DNA of 64,000 nucleotides from Bacteroidia bacterium (GCA_030428705.1 JAUIDI010000003.1:372001-436000), one strand, 5' to 3'. Numbered from the stretch's first letter, positions 27,192-36,349 are shown. Translations and numbers: made by a program. Notes: generated from the sequence alone by a model not told the origin.

Positions 27192-28337
27192 ATGAGGTTA
27201 GCCAAAAATGATGTTTTAAGGGCTTTGGAAAACATCACCGTTCCCGGTGAGGGTAAAAACATGGTCGAAAGCGGTGCGGTAAAGAACGTGCAGATTTTTG
27301 GCGATGAGATAGAGGTCGATATCACAATCAAAAACCCCAGCCTTCAAGCCCGTAAAAAGACCGAGGTCGAGATACTGAAAATCATCCATAAAGAAGTTTA
27401 CGAAAAGGCGAAGATCAAAGTCAACATCAAGGTCGATGCCCAGGCCGCCAAGCCAAAGGTCAACGAAATTAAGGGGAAACCGATTCCCGGTATTCAGAAT
27501 ATCATTGCCGTTGCCTCGGGAAAAGGTGGTGTGGGTAAGTCTACCGTTACGGCGAACTTGGCCGTTACCTTGGCCAAAATGGGTTTTAAGGTCGGGCTTT
27601 TGGATGCCGATATCTACGGGCCATCCATGCCAATTATGTTCGACGTGGCCCATGAAAAACCTTTGGCCGTCAATATCGATGGTAAATCGAAAATGAAACC
27701 TGTCGAAAGCTATGGTGTAAAGTTGTTGTCCATCGGATTTTTCACCCAGCCCAATCAGGCCGTTATTTGGCGTGGACCGATGGCCTCAAAGGCATTGAAC
27801 CAAATGATTTTTGATGCCCATTGGGGCGAAATCGACTTTATGCTCTTGGATCTTCCTCCCGGCACCGGAGACATCCATCTGAGTATTATGCAAGCCATGC
27901 CGGTGACCGGCGCGGTAATCGTGAGTACACCACAGGAAGTGGCACTCGCCGATGCCAGAAAGGGAGTGGCAATGTTCAAACAAGATTCCATCAACGTACC
28001 GGTTTTGGGCATTGTGGAAAATATGGCGTATTTTACCCCCGAGGAACTTCCCAACAACAAATATTATATCTTTGGAAAAGAAGGGGCCAAAAATTTGGCA
28101 GAAGACTTGAACGTTCCTTTTTTAGGTGAAATCCCCTTGGTACAGAGTATCCGTGAAGCAGGTGATGTCGGTAGGCCGGCCGCGCTGCAAACGGCTACCC
28201 CGGTAGAGGAAGCCTTTGAGGGACTTACTAAAAAAGTTGTACAAGAATTAGTGAACCGAAATAAGGAACTTCCCCCAACGGAAGCAATAAAAATAACAAC
28301 AATGGCAGGTTGCGCTGCCGTTAAAGGCAAGAAATAA
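27192..28337 (+). CDS. mrp: Mrp/ApbC/Nbp35-type P-loop ATPase, Fe-S cluster carrier (381 aa)
   Basis: Cytosolic ATPase thought to carry Fe-S clusters to target proteins. An N-terminal MIP18/DUF59 domain spans about residues 1-90. The deviant Walker A ASGKGGVGKST then opens a MinD/Mrp fold, with DADIYGPS and LLDLPPGTGD typical of the family. The CxxC pair that bridges dimers in many Mrp proteins is absent: the corresponding stretch reads ENMAYFTPEELPNNKYY. A lone Cys lies near the C-terminus (MAGCAAV). The stop overlaps the next start by one base (TAATG), so it is coupled to the Nfu-like gene, which fits a joint role in cluster assembly. Confidence 0.9.
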   Translation: MRLAKNDVLRALENITVPGEGKNMVESGAVKNVQIFGDEIEVDITIKNPSLQARKKTEVEILKIIHKEVYEKAKIKVNIKVDAQAAKPKVNEIKGKPIPGIQNIIAVASGKGGVGKSTVTANLAVTLAKMGFKVGLLDADIYGPSMPIMFDVAHEKPLAVNIDGKSKMKPVESYGVKLLSIGFFTQPNQAVIWRGPMASKALNQMIFDAHWGEIDFMLLDLPPGTGDIHLSIMQAMPVTGAVIVSTPQEVALADARKGVAMFKQDSINVPVLGIVENMAYFTPEELPNNKYYIFGKEGAKNLAEDLNVPFLGEIPLVQSIREAGDVGRPAALQTATPVEEAFEGLTKKVVQELVNRNKELPPTEAIKITTMAGCAAVKGKK

Positions 28338-28576
28338 TGACATCGGAAGAACTAAAACTGAACGTCGAAAAGGCTTTGGAGGAAATCCGCCCTTTTTTAC
28401 AGAGCGATGGTGGCGATATTTCGTTGGTGTCCATCGACAATGAAAATTCCGTCAAAGTTAAATTAGAAGGTGCCTGTGTAGGGTGTACGGTCAACCAGAT
28501 GACCCTAAAAAGTGGCGTTGAAATGACCATTAAAAAGTATGCTCCGCAAATTGAGGAGGTCATAAATATTGCCTAA
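28337..28576 (+). CDS. Small Nfu-type Fe-S scaffold, NifU C-terminal domain (79 aa)
   Basis: The protein is a single NifU C-terminal domain. DGGDISLV near the start and the motif GACVGC, with Cys47 and Cys50, are the ligands expected to hold a 4Fe-4S cluster between two subunits. It lacks the degenerate A-type domain found in E. coli NfuA, so it is the minimal form common in Bacteroidota. The start overlaps the mrp stop by one base, indicating translational coupling. It probably passes clusters to or from Mrp. Confidence 0.92.
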   Translation: MTSEELKLNVEKALEEIRPFLQSDGGDISLVSIDNENSVKVKLEGACVGCTVNQMTLKSGVEMTIKKYAPQIEEVINIA

Positions 28577-28616
28577 GGCCCTGATAATTATCATATATTA
28601 TGACTTTCCCACGAGA

Positions 28617-28624
28617 TAGCTTTG
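28617..28624 (+). promoter_or_regulatory. Bacteroidota-type -7 box upstream of the reductase gene
   Basis: TAGCTTTG fits TAnnTTTG and ends 25 bases before the ATG at 28650, between the Nfu stop and the next gene. No clear -33 TTG is present. Confidence 0.4.
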
Positions 28625-28649
28625 CCAATATTTTAAATCATTTTTCTTA

Positions 28650-29711
28650 ATGATCAAAACAGATATATTGATTATTGGAGCAGGCCCGACCGGGCTTTTT
28701 GCCGTTTTTGAGGCCGGCCTGTTACAATTGAAGTGCCATTTGATAGATGCCCTGCCCCAGGCCGGTGGGCAGTGTTCTGAAATCTATCCAAAAAAACCGA
28801 TTTATGATATTCCCGGTTTCCCGGAAATATTGGCCGGCGAGCTTGTCGATAACCTGATGGAACAGATCAAGCCTTTTCAACCCGGGTTCACCTTGGGCGA
28901 ACGGGCCGAGACCATCGAAAAACTTGATGATGGTACTTTTACCGTCACTACGAATAAGGGCACGAAACATAGTGCCCCGATTGTAGCCATTGCGGGCGGA
29001 TTGGGAAGTTTTGAACCGCGTAAACCTCTGCTCGACAATCTGACAAAATATGAGGATAATGGAATTGCTTATATTATTAAAGATCCTGAGATTTACCGAA
29101 ACAAGAGAGTTGTTATTGCTGGTGGTGGTGATTCTGCTTTGGATTGGAGTATATTTTTGACCGATGTAGCCTCAGAGGTTACCTTGGTACACCGTAGGAA
29201 TGAATTTCGAGGTGCCTTGGATTCCGTTGAAAAAGTACAGCACTTAAAGAATGAAGGGAAAATCAATTTGATTACTCCTGCCGAAATCGTTGGTCTAAAA
29301 GGAGATGACAAATTGGAAGCGGTAACGATTCGAAAATCAACAGATCCGCAGGATGATTTTGATTTGGATGTCGATAACTTTATTCCCCTGTTCGGACTGT
29401 CCCCAAAACTCGGACCCATTGCCGACTGGGGGCTGGAAATCGAAAAGAACGCGATCAAAGTGGATAATACGCTCGATTATCAGACCAATATTCCAGGGGT
29501 TTATGCCATTGGCGATGTCAATACCTATCCTGGGAAATTAAAATTGATTTTGTGCGGATTTCATGAGGCTACACTAATGTGCCAAAGTGCCTATCAGCGA
29601 ATTTTCCCTGATAAGAAATATGTAATGAAGTATACTACTGTAGGGGGTGTTACCGGATTTGACGGCTCGAAAAAAGAAGCGCCCAAAGCTGTAGTAAAAG
29701 CTATCGAATAG
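28650..29711 (+). CDS. Thioredoxin-reductase-like ferredoxin-NADP reductase (353 aa)
   Basis: Soluble flavoprotein that exchanges electrons between NADPH and ferredoxin. The FAD motif GAGPTGLFAVFEAGL starts at about residue 8, PQAGGQC follows near 40, the NADP motif AGGGDSALDW near 155-165, and the second FAD motif GVYAIGDVNTYPGK near 280. The redox CxxC of true thioredoxin reductase is missing, which places it with the plant-unlike TrxR-type FNRs. It overlaps the following ferredoxin gene by one base, a strong hint at its electron partner. Confidence 0.9.
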   Translation: MIKTDILIIGAGPTGLFAVFEAGLLQLKCHLIDALPQAGGQCSEIYPKKPIYDIPGFPEILAGELVDNLMEQIKPFQPGFTLGERAETIEKLDDGTFTVTTNKGTKHSAPIVAIAGGLGSFEPRKPLLDNLTKYEDNGIAYIIKDPEIYRNKRVVIAGGGDSALDWSIFLTDVASEVTLVHRRNEFRGALDSVEKVQHLKNEGKINLITPAEIVGLKGDDKLEAVTIRKSTDPQDDFDLDVDNFIPLFGLSPKLGPIADWGLEIEKNAIKVDNTLDYQTNIPGVYAIGDVNTYPGKLKLILCGFHEATLMCQSAYQRIFPDKKYVMKYTTVGGVTGFDGSKKEAPKAVVKAIE

Positions 29712-30040
29712 TGACGGACATTAAAATAAAAATAACCGACCGTGATGGGGTAACCCACGAAGTGGATGCGCCCACCGATATGAATATGAACCTGATGGAA
29801 GTGGTGCGCTCGTACGAACTGGCCCCCGAAGGCACAATTGGGGTTTGCGGTGGGATGGCTATGTGCGCTTCCTGTCAGTGTTATGTGAAATCGAATCATG
29901 AACTTCCCGAAAAATCGGATGATGAAGAGGCTATGTTGGCCGAAGCCTTTTATGTTGAGGACAATTCGAGATTGGGTTGTCAAATTAGAATCACCGAAGA
30001 CCTCGATGGTTTGGAAGTGGAGTTGGCACCAGAATCTTAG
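29711..30040 (+). CDS. 2Fe-2S ferredoxin, adrenodoxin type (109 aa)
   Basis: The cluster ligands Cys46-x5-Cys52-x2-Cys55 and Cys90 match the vertebrate/adrenodoxin-like group, with an additional Cys57. The start is GTG, overlapping the reductase TAG by one base; no ATG gives the full N-terminal strand. The acidic region ELPEKSDDEEAMLAEA is the usual partner-binding helix. With the reductase it forms an NADPH-to-ferredoxin pair next to the Fe-S assembly genes. The acceptor is unknown. Confidence 0.93.
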   Translation: MTDIKIKITDRDGVTHEVDAPTDMNMNLMEVVRSYELAPEGTIGVCGGMAMCASCQCYVKSNHELPEKSDDEEAMLAEAFYVEDNSRLGCQIRITEDLDGLEVELAPES

Positions 30041-30112
30041 AAAAGTGTCATTTCTCTCTAAATGAAAAAAGAAAAATTCATCCTTCGTACCTCTAGCTTC
30101 GTACTTTTCTAA
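30037..30112. repeat. Ten-base inverted repeat holding both convergent stop codons
   Basis: TTAGAAAAGT (30037-30046) and ACTTTTCTAA (30103-30112) are perfect arms. Each contains the TAG stop of the gene reading into it: the ferredoxin on plus and the exporter on minus. The 56-base loop makes it a weak terminator candidate at best. Confidence 0.3.
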
Positions 30113-31848
30113 ATCCTTGCCTGATAGGTAAATAGATTATAATATCGACCTTCTTTGGCAATCAATTCATCGTGTGTACCTTGTTCGGCAATATGTCCGT
30201 TTTCAATGACCAAAATTTGATCGGCCTTACGGATTGTACTCAGTCTATGGGCGATGACAAAAGTGGTTCTGCCTTTGGTCAGTTCGGCCAGACTTTTTTG
30301 TATCAAGGCCTCACTTTCGGTATCGAGGTTTGAAGTAGCTTCGTCCAGGATCAATATTTTGGGATTGGCTAAAACGGCCCTAGCTATTGCAATGCGTTGG
30401 CGTTGCCCACCCGATAGCTTGACGCCCCTTTCCCCGATGAGTGTATCAAGCCCATCGTCGAACCGATCGGTAAATTCATCGACATAGGCCGCTTTTACAG
30501 CTGCATTCAATTCCTTGTCCGTAGCGTTGGGCCTTGGAAAGAGAATATTTTCACGTATGGTGCCCTCGAAAAGAAAATCATCTTGTAGCACCACTCCCAA
30601 AAATTGGCGAAAACTGGTCAGATCGACTTTTGATAGGTCGTGACCATCTATGGTAATTTCTCCTGAATCGGGATTCAAAAAACTTGCAGCCAAACCGGCA
30701 ATGGTCGATTTACCGGATCCCGAACTTCCGACCAAAGCGATTACTTCGCCCGATTTTGCTTCAAAAGTGATATTGTGCAATACTTCTTTGTCCTCTTCAT
30801 AGGCGAACGATACATTTACGAACCTCATGTCACCTTTGATCCCGGAAAGTTGAATAGTGCGTTCTTTTTCGTCGGCTTCACTGATTTTGTTCATCAGCTC
30901 TTCGGTGCGGTCAAGCCCGGCCAAGGCTTCGGTAAGCTGACTTCCGATATTGCTCATTTGTACGATCGGGGCTACCATTAACGCCAATAGAAAGGTAAAT
31001 TCGAAGTATTCACCGGTGGTCAAATCGCCGTTCATCATTTTATAACCGCCATACCCCATCATGATGCCCGTGGTGGCCAGTCCTAAAAGAAAGGTAGACG
31101 AGCTGGTCATGACCGCGGTGGCCGTCAAGCTTTTTTTTACGTTTCGGTAGAGTCGCTCCACACCGGTTTCAAAAACTTTTCCTTCCTGAATTTCCGCATT
31201 GAACCCTTTGATGACCCGAATGCCTCCCAAAGTCTCGGTAAGCCTACCTTTTACCTCGGCATTGATTTTACCACGTTCCCTAAAAACAGGGCGTATAACC
31301 TTAAAAGCTTTGAGGGCGATAATTGCGAACAGGATCAATGGGATAAAGGTCAATAATGTCATGGTGGGACTTATCCTTAACAACAATACCAGCGATACCA
31401 CTGCCGTAATCGTTCCCCCTACCAATTGTACCAATCCCGTACCTATTAAATTGCGTACGCCTTCCACGTCGCTCATAATGCGCGACACCAAACCTCCGGA
31501 TTTTGTGTTGTCAAAAAAACGAATGGGTAGCGAAAGTACTTTTTTTTGAATCTGAGCCCTTAGTTCCAAAATCATGAACTGGGCCTGAATGCTCAAAACC
31601 CTGGTCAAAAGAAATGACATTATCGCCTGTACAAAAAAAGAAAAGATGACCACCCCAACCAAAATTTTCAATAGCCCGTAGTTTTTGTTCGGAACGATAT
31701 CGTCTAGAAAATAGCGTAATGAAATCGGAGCCACAAAACTGGCGGCCTTACTAATAATGATCAAGAGCAGGCCAATCAAAACGAGATTTCGCCGAGGCCA
31801 AATAATCGTTTTGAACGCTTTTAGTATACTTACTTTTTTGTCGGGCAT
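30109..31848 (-). CDS. MsbA-like ABC exporter, fused membrane and ATPase domains (579 aa)
   Basis: Half-size exporter that should work as a homodimer in the inner membrane. Six membrane segments fall within about residues 20-310. The ATPase domain follows with Walker A GSSGSGKST near 373, signature LSGGQRQRIAIARA near 478, Walker B ILILDEA and the switch His in IAHRLST. This is the standard lipid-A or drug exporter layout. No accessory gene is adjacent, so the substrate cannot be named. A TAACTTTG -7 box lies just upstream. It converges on the ferredoxin gene with 68 bases between stops. Confidence 0.9.
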   Translation of the reverse strand: MPDKKVSILKAFKTIIWPRRNLVLIGLLLIIISKAASFVAPISLRYFLDDIVPNKNYGLLKILVGVVIFSFFVQAIMSFLLTRVLSIQAQFMILELRAQIQKKVLSLPIRFFDNTKSGGLVSRIMSDVEGVRNLIGTGLVQLVGGTITAVVSLVLLLRISPTMTLLTFIPLILFAIIALKAFKVIRPVFRERGKINAEVKGRLTETLGGIRVIKGFNAEIQEGKVFETGVERLYRNVKKSLTATAVMTSSSTFLLGLATTGIMMGYGGYKMMNGDLTTGEYFEFTFLLALMVAPIVQMSNIGSQLTEALAGLDRTEELMNKISEADEKERTIQLSGIKGDMRFVNVSFAYEEDKEVLHNITFEAKSGEVIALVGSSGSGKSTIAGLAASFLNPDSGEITIDGHDLSKVDLTSFRQFLGVVLQDDFLFEGTIRENILFPRPNATDKELNAAVKAAYVDEFTDRFDDGLDTLIGERGVKLSGGQRQRIAIARAVLANPKILILDEATSNLDTESEALIQKSLAELTKGRTTFVIAHRLSTIRKADQILVIENGHIAEQGTHDELIAKEGRYYNLFTYQARI

Positions 31849-31868
31849 GTATTTATTTTGCAGGGAAG

Positions 31869-31876
31869 CAAAGTTA
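31869..31876 (-). promoter_or_regulatory. Bacteroidota-type -7 box of the MsbA-like exporter
   Basis: Read on the minus strand this is TAACTTTG, an exact TAnnTTTG match, 20 bases before the ATG. No TTG is found at the expected distance upstream. Confidence 0.4.
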
Positions 31877-31987
31877 CATCAAAAAGATGTTTCACATTAT
31901 TAATGGAAGCCGGTTACTATTTTTAAATGGAAAATTAGTATTTCGGTCGTAAGTCTATTATTTTCACAGGTAAATTATCGAGAGATT

Positions 31988-34183
31988 ATGAATCGTTTAG
32001 TTGTCCTTTTTCTTTTCATATCGGCCTTGGCCTGTAAATCGGAGACAAAGCCATTTCCAAAGGAGGAACAACATGCGGAACGTTGGCAGGCCCAAGCTGA
32101 AAATGTAACCATCGTCCGTGATGATTTCGGTGTGCCCCATATTTATGGCAAGACCGATGCGGATGCCGTTTTCGGGCTACTGTATGCCCAATGCGAAGAC
32201 GACTTCAATCGAGTTGAACAGAACTATATCTGGGCGACGGGCCGTTTGGCTGAAGTGGAAGGGGAAGAGGCTATTTATAGCGATTTACGGGCGAAGCTTT
32301 TTATGACCGAAGAAGAAGCGAAGGCAAATTATGAAAAAAGCCCGGATTGGTTGAAGAAACTTTGCGATGCCTTTGCAGATGGAATCAATTACTATCTGCA
32401 TACCCATCCCGAGGTGAAACCAAGACTGCTGACCCATTTTGAACCTTGGATGCCAATGTATTTTAGCGAAGGTTCGATAGGGGGTGATATTGAACGGATT
32501 TCCACTCAAAAAATAAAAGCTTTTTACGAAAGTGGTATGGAAATTCCCGAAGCTGAGGAACTCCAAATCCAAAAAAAGGAAGAAATGGCCGAACCGCAAG
32601 GTTCAAACGGAATCGCCATTTCCGGAAAATTGACCGAATCGGGTAATCCATTGTTGTTGATCAATCCGCATACTTCATTTTATTTCAGGGGTGAGGTGCA
32701 TGTCGTTTCCGAAGAGGGCTTGAATGCCTATGGTGCGGTAACTTGGGGGCAGTTTTTTGTGTACCAGGGTTTCAACGAAAAAACGGGTTGGATGCACACC
32801 TCGACCTATACCGATGTCATGGACGAATTCAAGGAGAATATTCTGAACATCGAGGATAAATTACTGTATCAATATGGTGAGGAAATGAGACCTGTCGAAG
32901 CTTCCAAAATTATCTTGAAATACAAAGAAGGCGATGTTTTGAAGGAAAAATCGTTTCCCACATATCATACCCATCACGGCCCGATTACACATCAAGTCGA
33001 TGGGCGATGGACTGCTTCGGCCATGATGTGGGAGCCGGTTAAGGCTTTGGAGCAATCTTTTATCCGGACCAAGCAAGATGGTTATAAAGGTTTCCGGGAG
33101 ATGATGGATATCCGCACGAATTCTTCGAACAATACCGTCTACGCGGATGCCGAGGGAAATATTGCCTATTTCCATGGTAATTTTATCCCCAAGCGCGATA
33201 CTATTTTCGATTATTCGAAACCCGTCGATGGAAGTAATCCGAAAACCGATTGGCAAGGCCTGCATATGGTTGATGAAAATATTCTGCTATTGAATCCTGA
33301 AAACGGGTGGTTACAAAACTGTAATTCTACGCCTTATACGGCGGCTTTGGAGTTTAGTCCGAAGAAAGAAAATTATCCGAATTATATGTCTTTGGACCGT
33401 GAAAATTTCAGGGGTATTCATGCCATTGATTTGTTAAAAGATAAAGACGGATTTACCATCGATGGACTCATTGAATTGGCCCACGACCCTTATCTGCCGG
33501 CTTTTGAGGCCTTGATACCCGGTTTGACAAGGGCCTACTATTGGCGGCACGACCGAAATCCGAAATTGCAGGAAGCAATGGATGTACTCGCCGAATGGGA
33601 CTTCAAAACAGGAAAAGAATCCGTGGCAATGACCTTGGCCCATTTCTATGGAACGAAATACTATCAAGAGGGTAAGTACACCGAGGGAATGACACCTATG
33701 GAGCGTGTCAAATTTTGGGGAAGCACCTCGCCCAATGATGAAAAATTAAGAATCTTTGAAGCTGTTATCGACCAATTAACGAAAGATTTCGGCACTTGGA
33801 AAATGCCTTGGGGCGAAGTCAATCGCTACCAACGTTTGAACGGTGATATAGTTCAAGCCTTTGATGATGGTAAACCAAGTATCCCGATAGGTTTTGCTTC
33901 GGGTCGTTGGGGCGCTTTGGCCGCTTATGGTGCTCGGTATGATAATGGCACGAAAAAAATCTATGGCACGCGGGGCAATAGTTTTGCTGCTGTGGTCGAG
34001 TTTGGCGATAAGGTCAAAGCGAAAAGTATCTTGGCCGGGGGACAAAGCGGTGACCCGAATTCACCTCATTTTGAGGACCAGATACAGCGCTATGCCGATG
34101 TGGAATGGAAAGAAGTGGCTTATTATAAGGAGGATGTTTTGAAAAGAGCGACGAAAACGTATCGGCCCGGGGAAGGGAAATAG
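31988..34183 (+). CDS. Penicillin-acylase-family Ntn hydrolase, lipoprotein (731 aa)
   Basis: Amide hydrolase of the penicillin amidase/acyl-homoserine-lactone acylase superfamily, exported and lipidated (lipobox SALAC, Cys16). The alpha-chain region carries VRDDFGVPHIYGKTDADAVF near 43-62. The self-cleavage site and nucleophile are Gly205-Ser206 in EPQGSNGIAISG. The downstream NPHTSF gives the family His near 228, and TNSSNNTVYAD supplies the oxyanion Asn region. Length fits the precursor of this family. The substrate may be an acylated peptide, a beta-lactam or an N-acyl compound; quorum quenching cannot be concluded from sequence. Confidence 0.88.
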   Translation: MNRLVVLFLFISALACKSETKPFPKEEQHAERWQAQAENVTIVRDDFGVPHIYGKTDADAVFGLLYAQCEDDFNRVEQNYIWATGRLAEVEGEEAIYSDLRAKLFMTEEEAKANYEKSPDWLKKLCDAFADGINYYLHTHPEVKPRLLTHFEPWMPMYFSEGSIGGDIERISTQKIKAFYESGMEIPEAEELQIQKKEEMAEPQGSNGIAISGKLTESGNPLLLINPHTSFYFRGEVHVVSEEGLNAYGAVTWGQFFVYQGFNEKTGWMHTSTYTDVMDEFKENILNIEDKLLYQYGEEMRPVEASKIILKYKEGDVLKEKSFPTYHTHHGPITHQVDGRWTASAMMWEPVKALEQSFIRTKQDGYKGFREMMDIRTNSSNNTVYADAEGNIAYFHGNFIPKRDTIFDYSKPVDGSNPKTDWQGLHMVDENILLLNPENGWLQNCNSTPYTAALEFSPKKENYPNYMSLDRENFRGIHAIDLLKDKDGFTIDGLIELAHDPYLPAFEALIPGLTRAYYWRHDRNPKLQEAMDVLAEWDFKTGKESVAMTLAHFYGTKYYQEGKYTEGMTPMERVKFWGSTSPNDEKLRIFEAVIDQLTKDFGTWKMPWGEVNRYQRLNGDIVQAFDDGKPSIPIGFASGRWGALAAYGARYDNGTKKIYGTRGNSFAAVVEFGDKVKAKSILAGGQSGDPNSPHFEDQIQRYADVEWKEVAYYKEDVLKRATKTYRPGEGK

Positions 34184-34233
34184 ATTATATAATCAATATT
34201 CAATTTGTCTTACCGCCTTACAATCTATGGAAC

Positions 34234-34887
34234 TTATTCTTTGGTAATGATCAAAGTCGCCTTGAAACCTTCCGACAACAACCATTTGTTCGAATAAATA
34301 ACTTGCCCCTGATCATCGTAAACATCGACTTGGGCCGTATTGGGCGAAGAAGATCCTTCGTTGAGTGCCACAAAATCCAATTTGTTGAACCCCGGCTTTA
34401 AATCTACGTTAATACCTTTAAAGCCTCCCGTCAAAAGAAGATTGGGTTCTACCATAACATCATTGACATAAATCTTCACGCGATCTCCATCGACATATTC
34501 GTGGTCGCGACATACGATGCCCACAAATTTGCCATTACTCTTGACATCGCCCATATACATATCGCCAAAACGTTCCTTACTACCGCCTTCCTTTTCGGGT
34601 CCTCTTACTTTGGGATCTATCTTCATTCCGGTTCCGGCTTGAACGAGTTCCCTGTCGGGAAGCATTTTAATGGGTTTTTTCGGATTCAAATTCAAATTGA
34701 CCTCGGGTTTCTTGTCAAGAACCGAGGGGATTTTTAAGGCAGTACCCTTGTCAGCTTTTCCATCTTCATCCAATTTATTGGCTGCTTCGATTTCCAATGG
34801 CTTTTGGGTACGTAAATCGGTCTGCGCAAATCCATTTATTGAAAGCAGTATGAAGATAGGTATCGATAACAGATAATTTCTAGACAT
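34234..34887 (-). CDS. Unknown exported protein (217 aa)
   Basis: Not recognised. The frame is open to 34920, but the ATG at 34887 gives MSRNYLLSIPIFILLSINGFAQ, a clear signal peptide with cleavage after GFA, and is preferred. The mature part has a polar, lysine-rich first half (LDEDGKADKGTALKIPSVL) and a second half of predicted beta strands (VGIVCRDHEYVDGDRVKIYVNDVMVE, in two parts). It ends in ITKE. The second half may be a small immunoglobulin-like or carbohydrate-binding fold, which is only a guess. It converges on the acylase gene. Confidence 0.7.
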   Translation of the reverse strand: MSRNYLLSIPIFILLSINGFAQTDLRTQKPLEIEAANKLDEDGKADKGTALKIPSVLDKKPEVNLNLNPKKPIKMLPDRELVQAGTGMKIDPKVRGPEKEGGSKERFGDMYMGDVKSNGKFVGIVCRDHEYVDGDRVKIYVNDVMVEPNLLLTGGFKGINVDLKPGFNKLDFVALNEGSSSPNTAQVDVYDDQGQVIYSNKWLLSEGFKATLIITKE

Positions 34888-34961
34888 GGCATCCGAAAAA
34901 TTATGGAATAAAGATAGCAATTACCTTGCCACAGGGACTTAAAGACCTGTTAAATTCGATG

Positions 34962-35714
34962 TTATGTTCGTTGAACGGAAATACTTTCGCGAACGGTTTT
35001 TGCTATCAATCGATGACCTTCGGTATTTGGATGTATAGGGTCCTCATCATAGCAGTTCGCCCTTTTTTCATATAAAGGGGTGCGGATATCTATTTTTGCC
35101 ATACAGGAAGGATGGTCAATATTCATTACGATACGCTTGAATTCCTGCAAAACCTCCTTGTCATACTCAGGATATGGATTTAAATAACCGTAAGGTTGGG
35201 AATCGTTGTCGGGACTTAATTTTTGAACAACGTCAAGGGCCAGAGGAGGAGGGGTCAAAAGAATGGCTTTGACCTGGTGCCGTTTTATCTTTTCCAGAAA
35301 AGTATAGACCCCGATTTTAAAACTGTCAAAAAGCTCTTGGGAGGGTTTGCCATAGATACCGCAGTTAATACCGTAACAAAAAGTGGCGATATCGATAGGC
35401 TCTTTGTCCAATTCAACATCGAGTCTTTCAAAAAGGTAAGGACGAGGACCGGGATGGATTTCTTCGGTCAACCCGGTAACCGTTTCACTGCTTTTGCCAT
35501 AGTTCAAGAAACGAAGCTTTAGATCGGGATAAAGGCTGTCATACTCGGTCTGGAGCATTTGCACGTACCCATTGCCCATTGCCGTAATACTGTCACCAAA
35601 GCATCCAATGACCTGATTTTTGCTGAATTTGAACATGTGTGAATCGCTGCATCCACCCAAAGTTCCCGCTAGCAAACCAAGGACCGAAGTGGTGAAAAAC
35701 TGCCTTCTATCCAT
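34962..35714 (-). CDS. SGNH/GDSL hydrolase, putative Tat-exported lipoprotein (250 aa)
   Basis: Serine hydrolase of the SGNH fold (esterase, lipase or carbohydrate deacetylase). The leader MDRRQFFTTSVLGLLAGTLGGC combines a twin-arginine start with a lipobox at Cys22. Block I is CFGDSITAMGNGY with the nucleophile Ser near 41. A block III-like CYGINCG lies near 115 (Asn of the oxyanion hole). Block V is DPIHPNTEGH near 231 with catalytic Asp and His. Three bases separate it from the PAP2 gene upstream, so the two are cotranscribed. Confidence 0.85.
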   Translation of the reverse strand: MDRRQFFTTSVLGLLAGTLGGCSDSHMFKFSKNQVIGCFGDSITAMGNGYVQMLQTEYDSLYPDLKLRFLNYGKSSETVTGLTEEIHPGPRPYLFERLDVELDKEPIDIATFCYGINCGIYGKPSQELFDSFKIGVYTFLEKIKRHQVKAILLTPPPLALDVVQKLSPDNDSQPYGYLNPYPEYDKEVLQEFKRIVMNIDHPSCMAKIDIRTPLYEKRANCYDEDPIHPNTEGHRLIAKTVRESISVQRT

Positions 35715-35717
35715 ACG

Positions 35718-36296
35718 TCAGAACTTATACCTGAAAGTTAACACATAGGTATCATTTCCAGCGGAAAATCCCAAATCAAAATGTTCTTTTTGATAAGGTT
35801 TGGTGAAAAGATAGGTGCTTGCAATACCGACTGCTGCCCCGGCGACAACATCCCAGCCATCGTGGTAACCATCGGGGGCCTCGGTTCGGCTAACGCCGAC
35901 CAATGTGGCCAAAACGTATGCCGGTACGCCATATTTCCATCCGTATCTACGCTGTATGAATGAGGCGCCCGAAAATGCGGAAGAAGTATGGCCTGAGGGA
36001 AATGAGTCGTATCTATTTCGCTCTTCCGGTCTTGCTTTTTTTGTAAGGTATTTTAAGGAGTAGGTTACTGCCAAGGTCGTTCCGTACGAAAGGGCCAATT
36101 TTTTTGTGCCTTGATAGTCTTTTTTGGCCAAGGTCATGATACCAGCAGTAATAGGAAGGGCCAATTGCAATACATCGCCCGTATCCTCTAGTAGATATTC
36201 CCAACGTTCATGTTGCCCATCCGAACCATCTTGTGAAAGAGCAAAATTCACAAATGTGATGAGAAAAATCCCCAAAAGAATTACCGTTTTTTCCAT
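35718..36296 (-). CDS. PAP2-superfamily membrane phosphatase (192 aa)
   Basis: Exported or membrane phosphatase of the type-2 phosphatidic acid phosphatase fold. A signal-like segment opens the protein. The three catalytic motifs are visible: K-x6-RP in KYLTKKARP, PSGHT, and SR...H in SRTEAPDGYHDGWDV. In the last motif seven residues lie between Arg and His, against the usual five, a small insertion in the active-site loop. It ends in an aromatic beta-strand-like tail (DTYVLTFRYKF), which could mean outer-membrane association. It is probably cotranscribed with the SGNH hydrolase. Confidence 0.85.
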   Translation of the reverse strand: MEKTVILLGIFLITFVNFALSQDGSDGQHERWEYLLEDTGDVLQLALPITAGIMTLAKKDYQGTKKLALSYGTTLAVTYSLKYLTKKARPEERNRYDSFPSGHTSSAFSGASFIQRRYGWKYGVPAYVLATLVGVSRTEAPDGYHDGWDVVAGAAVGIASTYLFTKPYQKEHFDLGFSAGNDTYVLTFRYKF

Positions 36297-36349
36297 TTCA
36301 TATCTAGTACTATAACCTTAGAACGGCCAAACCGAGCCGATCGATATGG

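Noticed and set aside
31988-34183. Calling the acylase a quorum-quenching AHL acylase
   Set aside because: Ser206 and the superfamily motifs are clear, but nothing in the sequence separates AHL acylases from other members.
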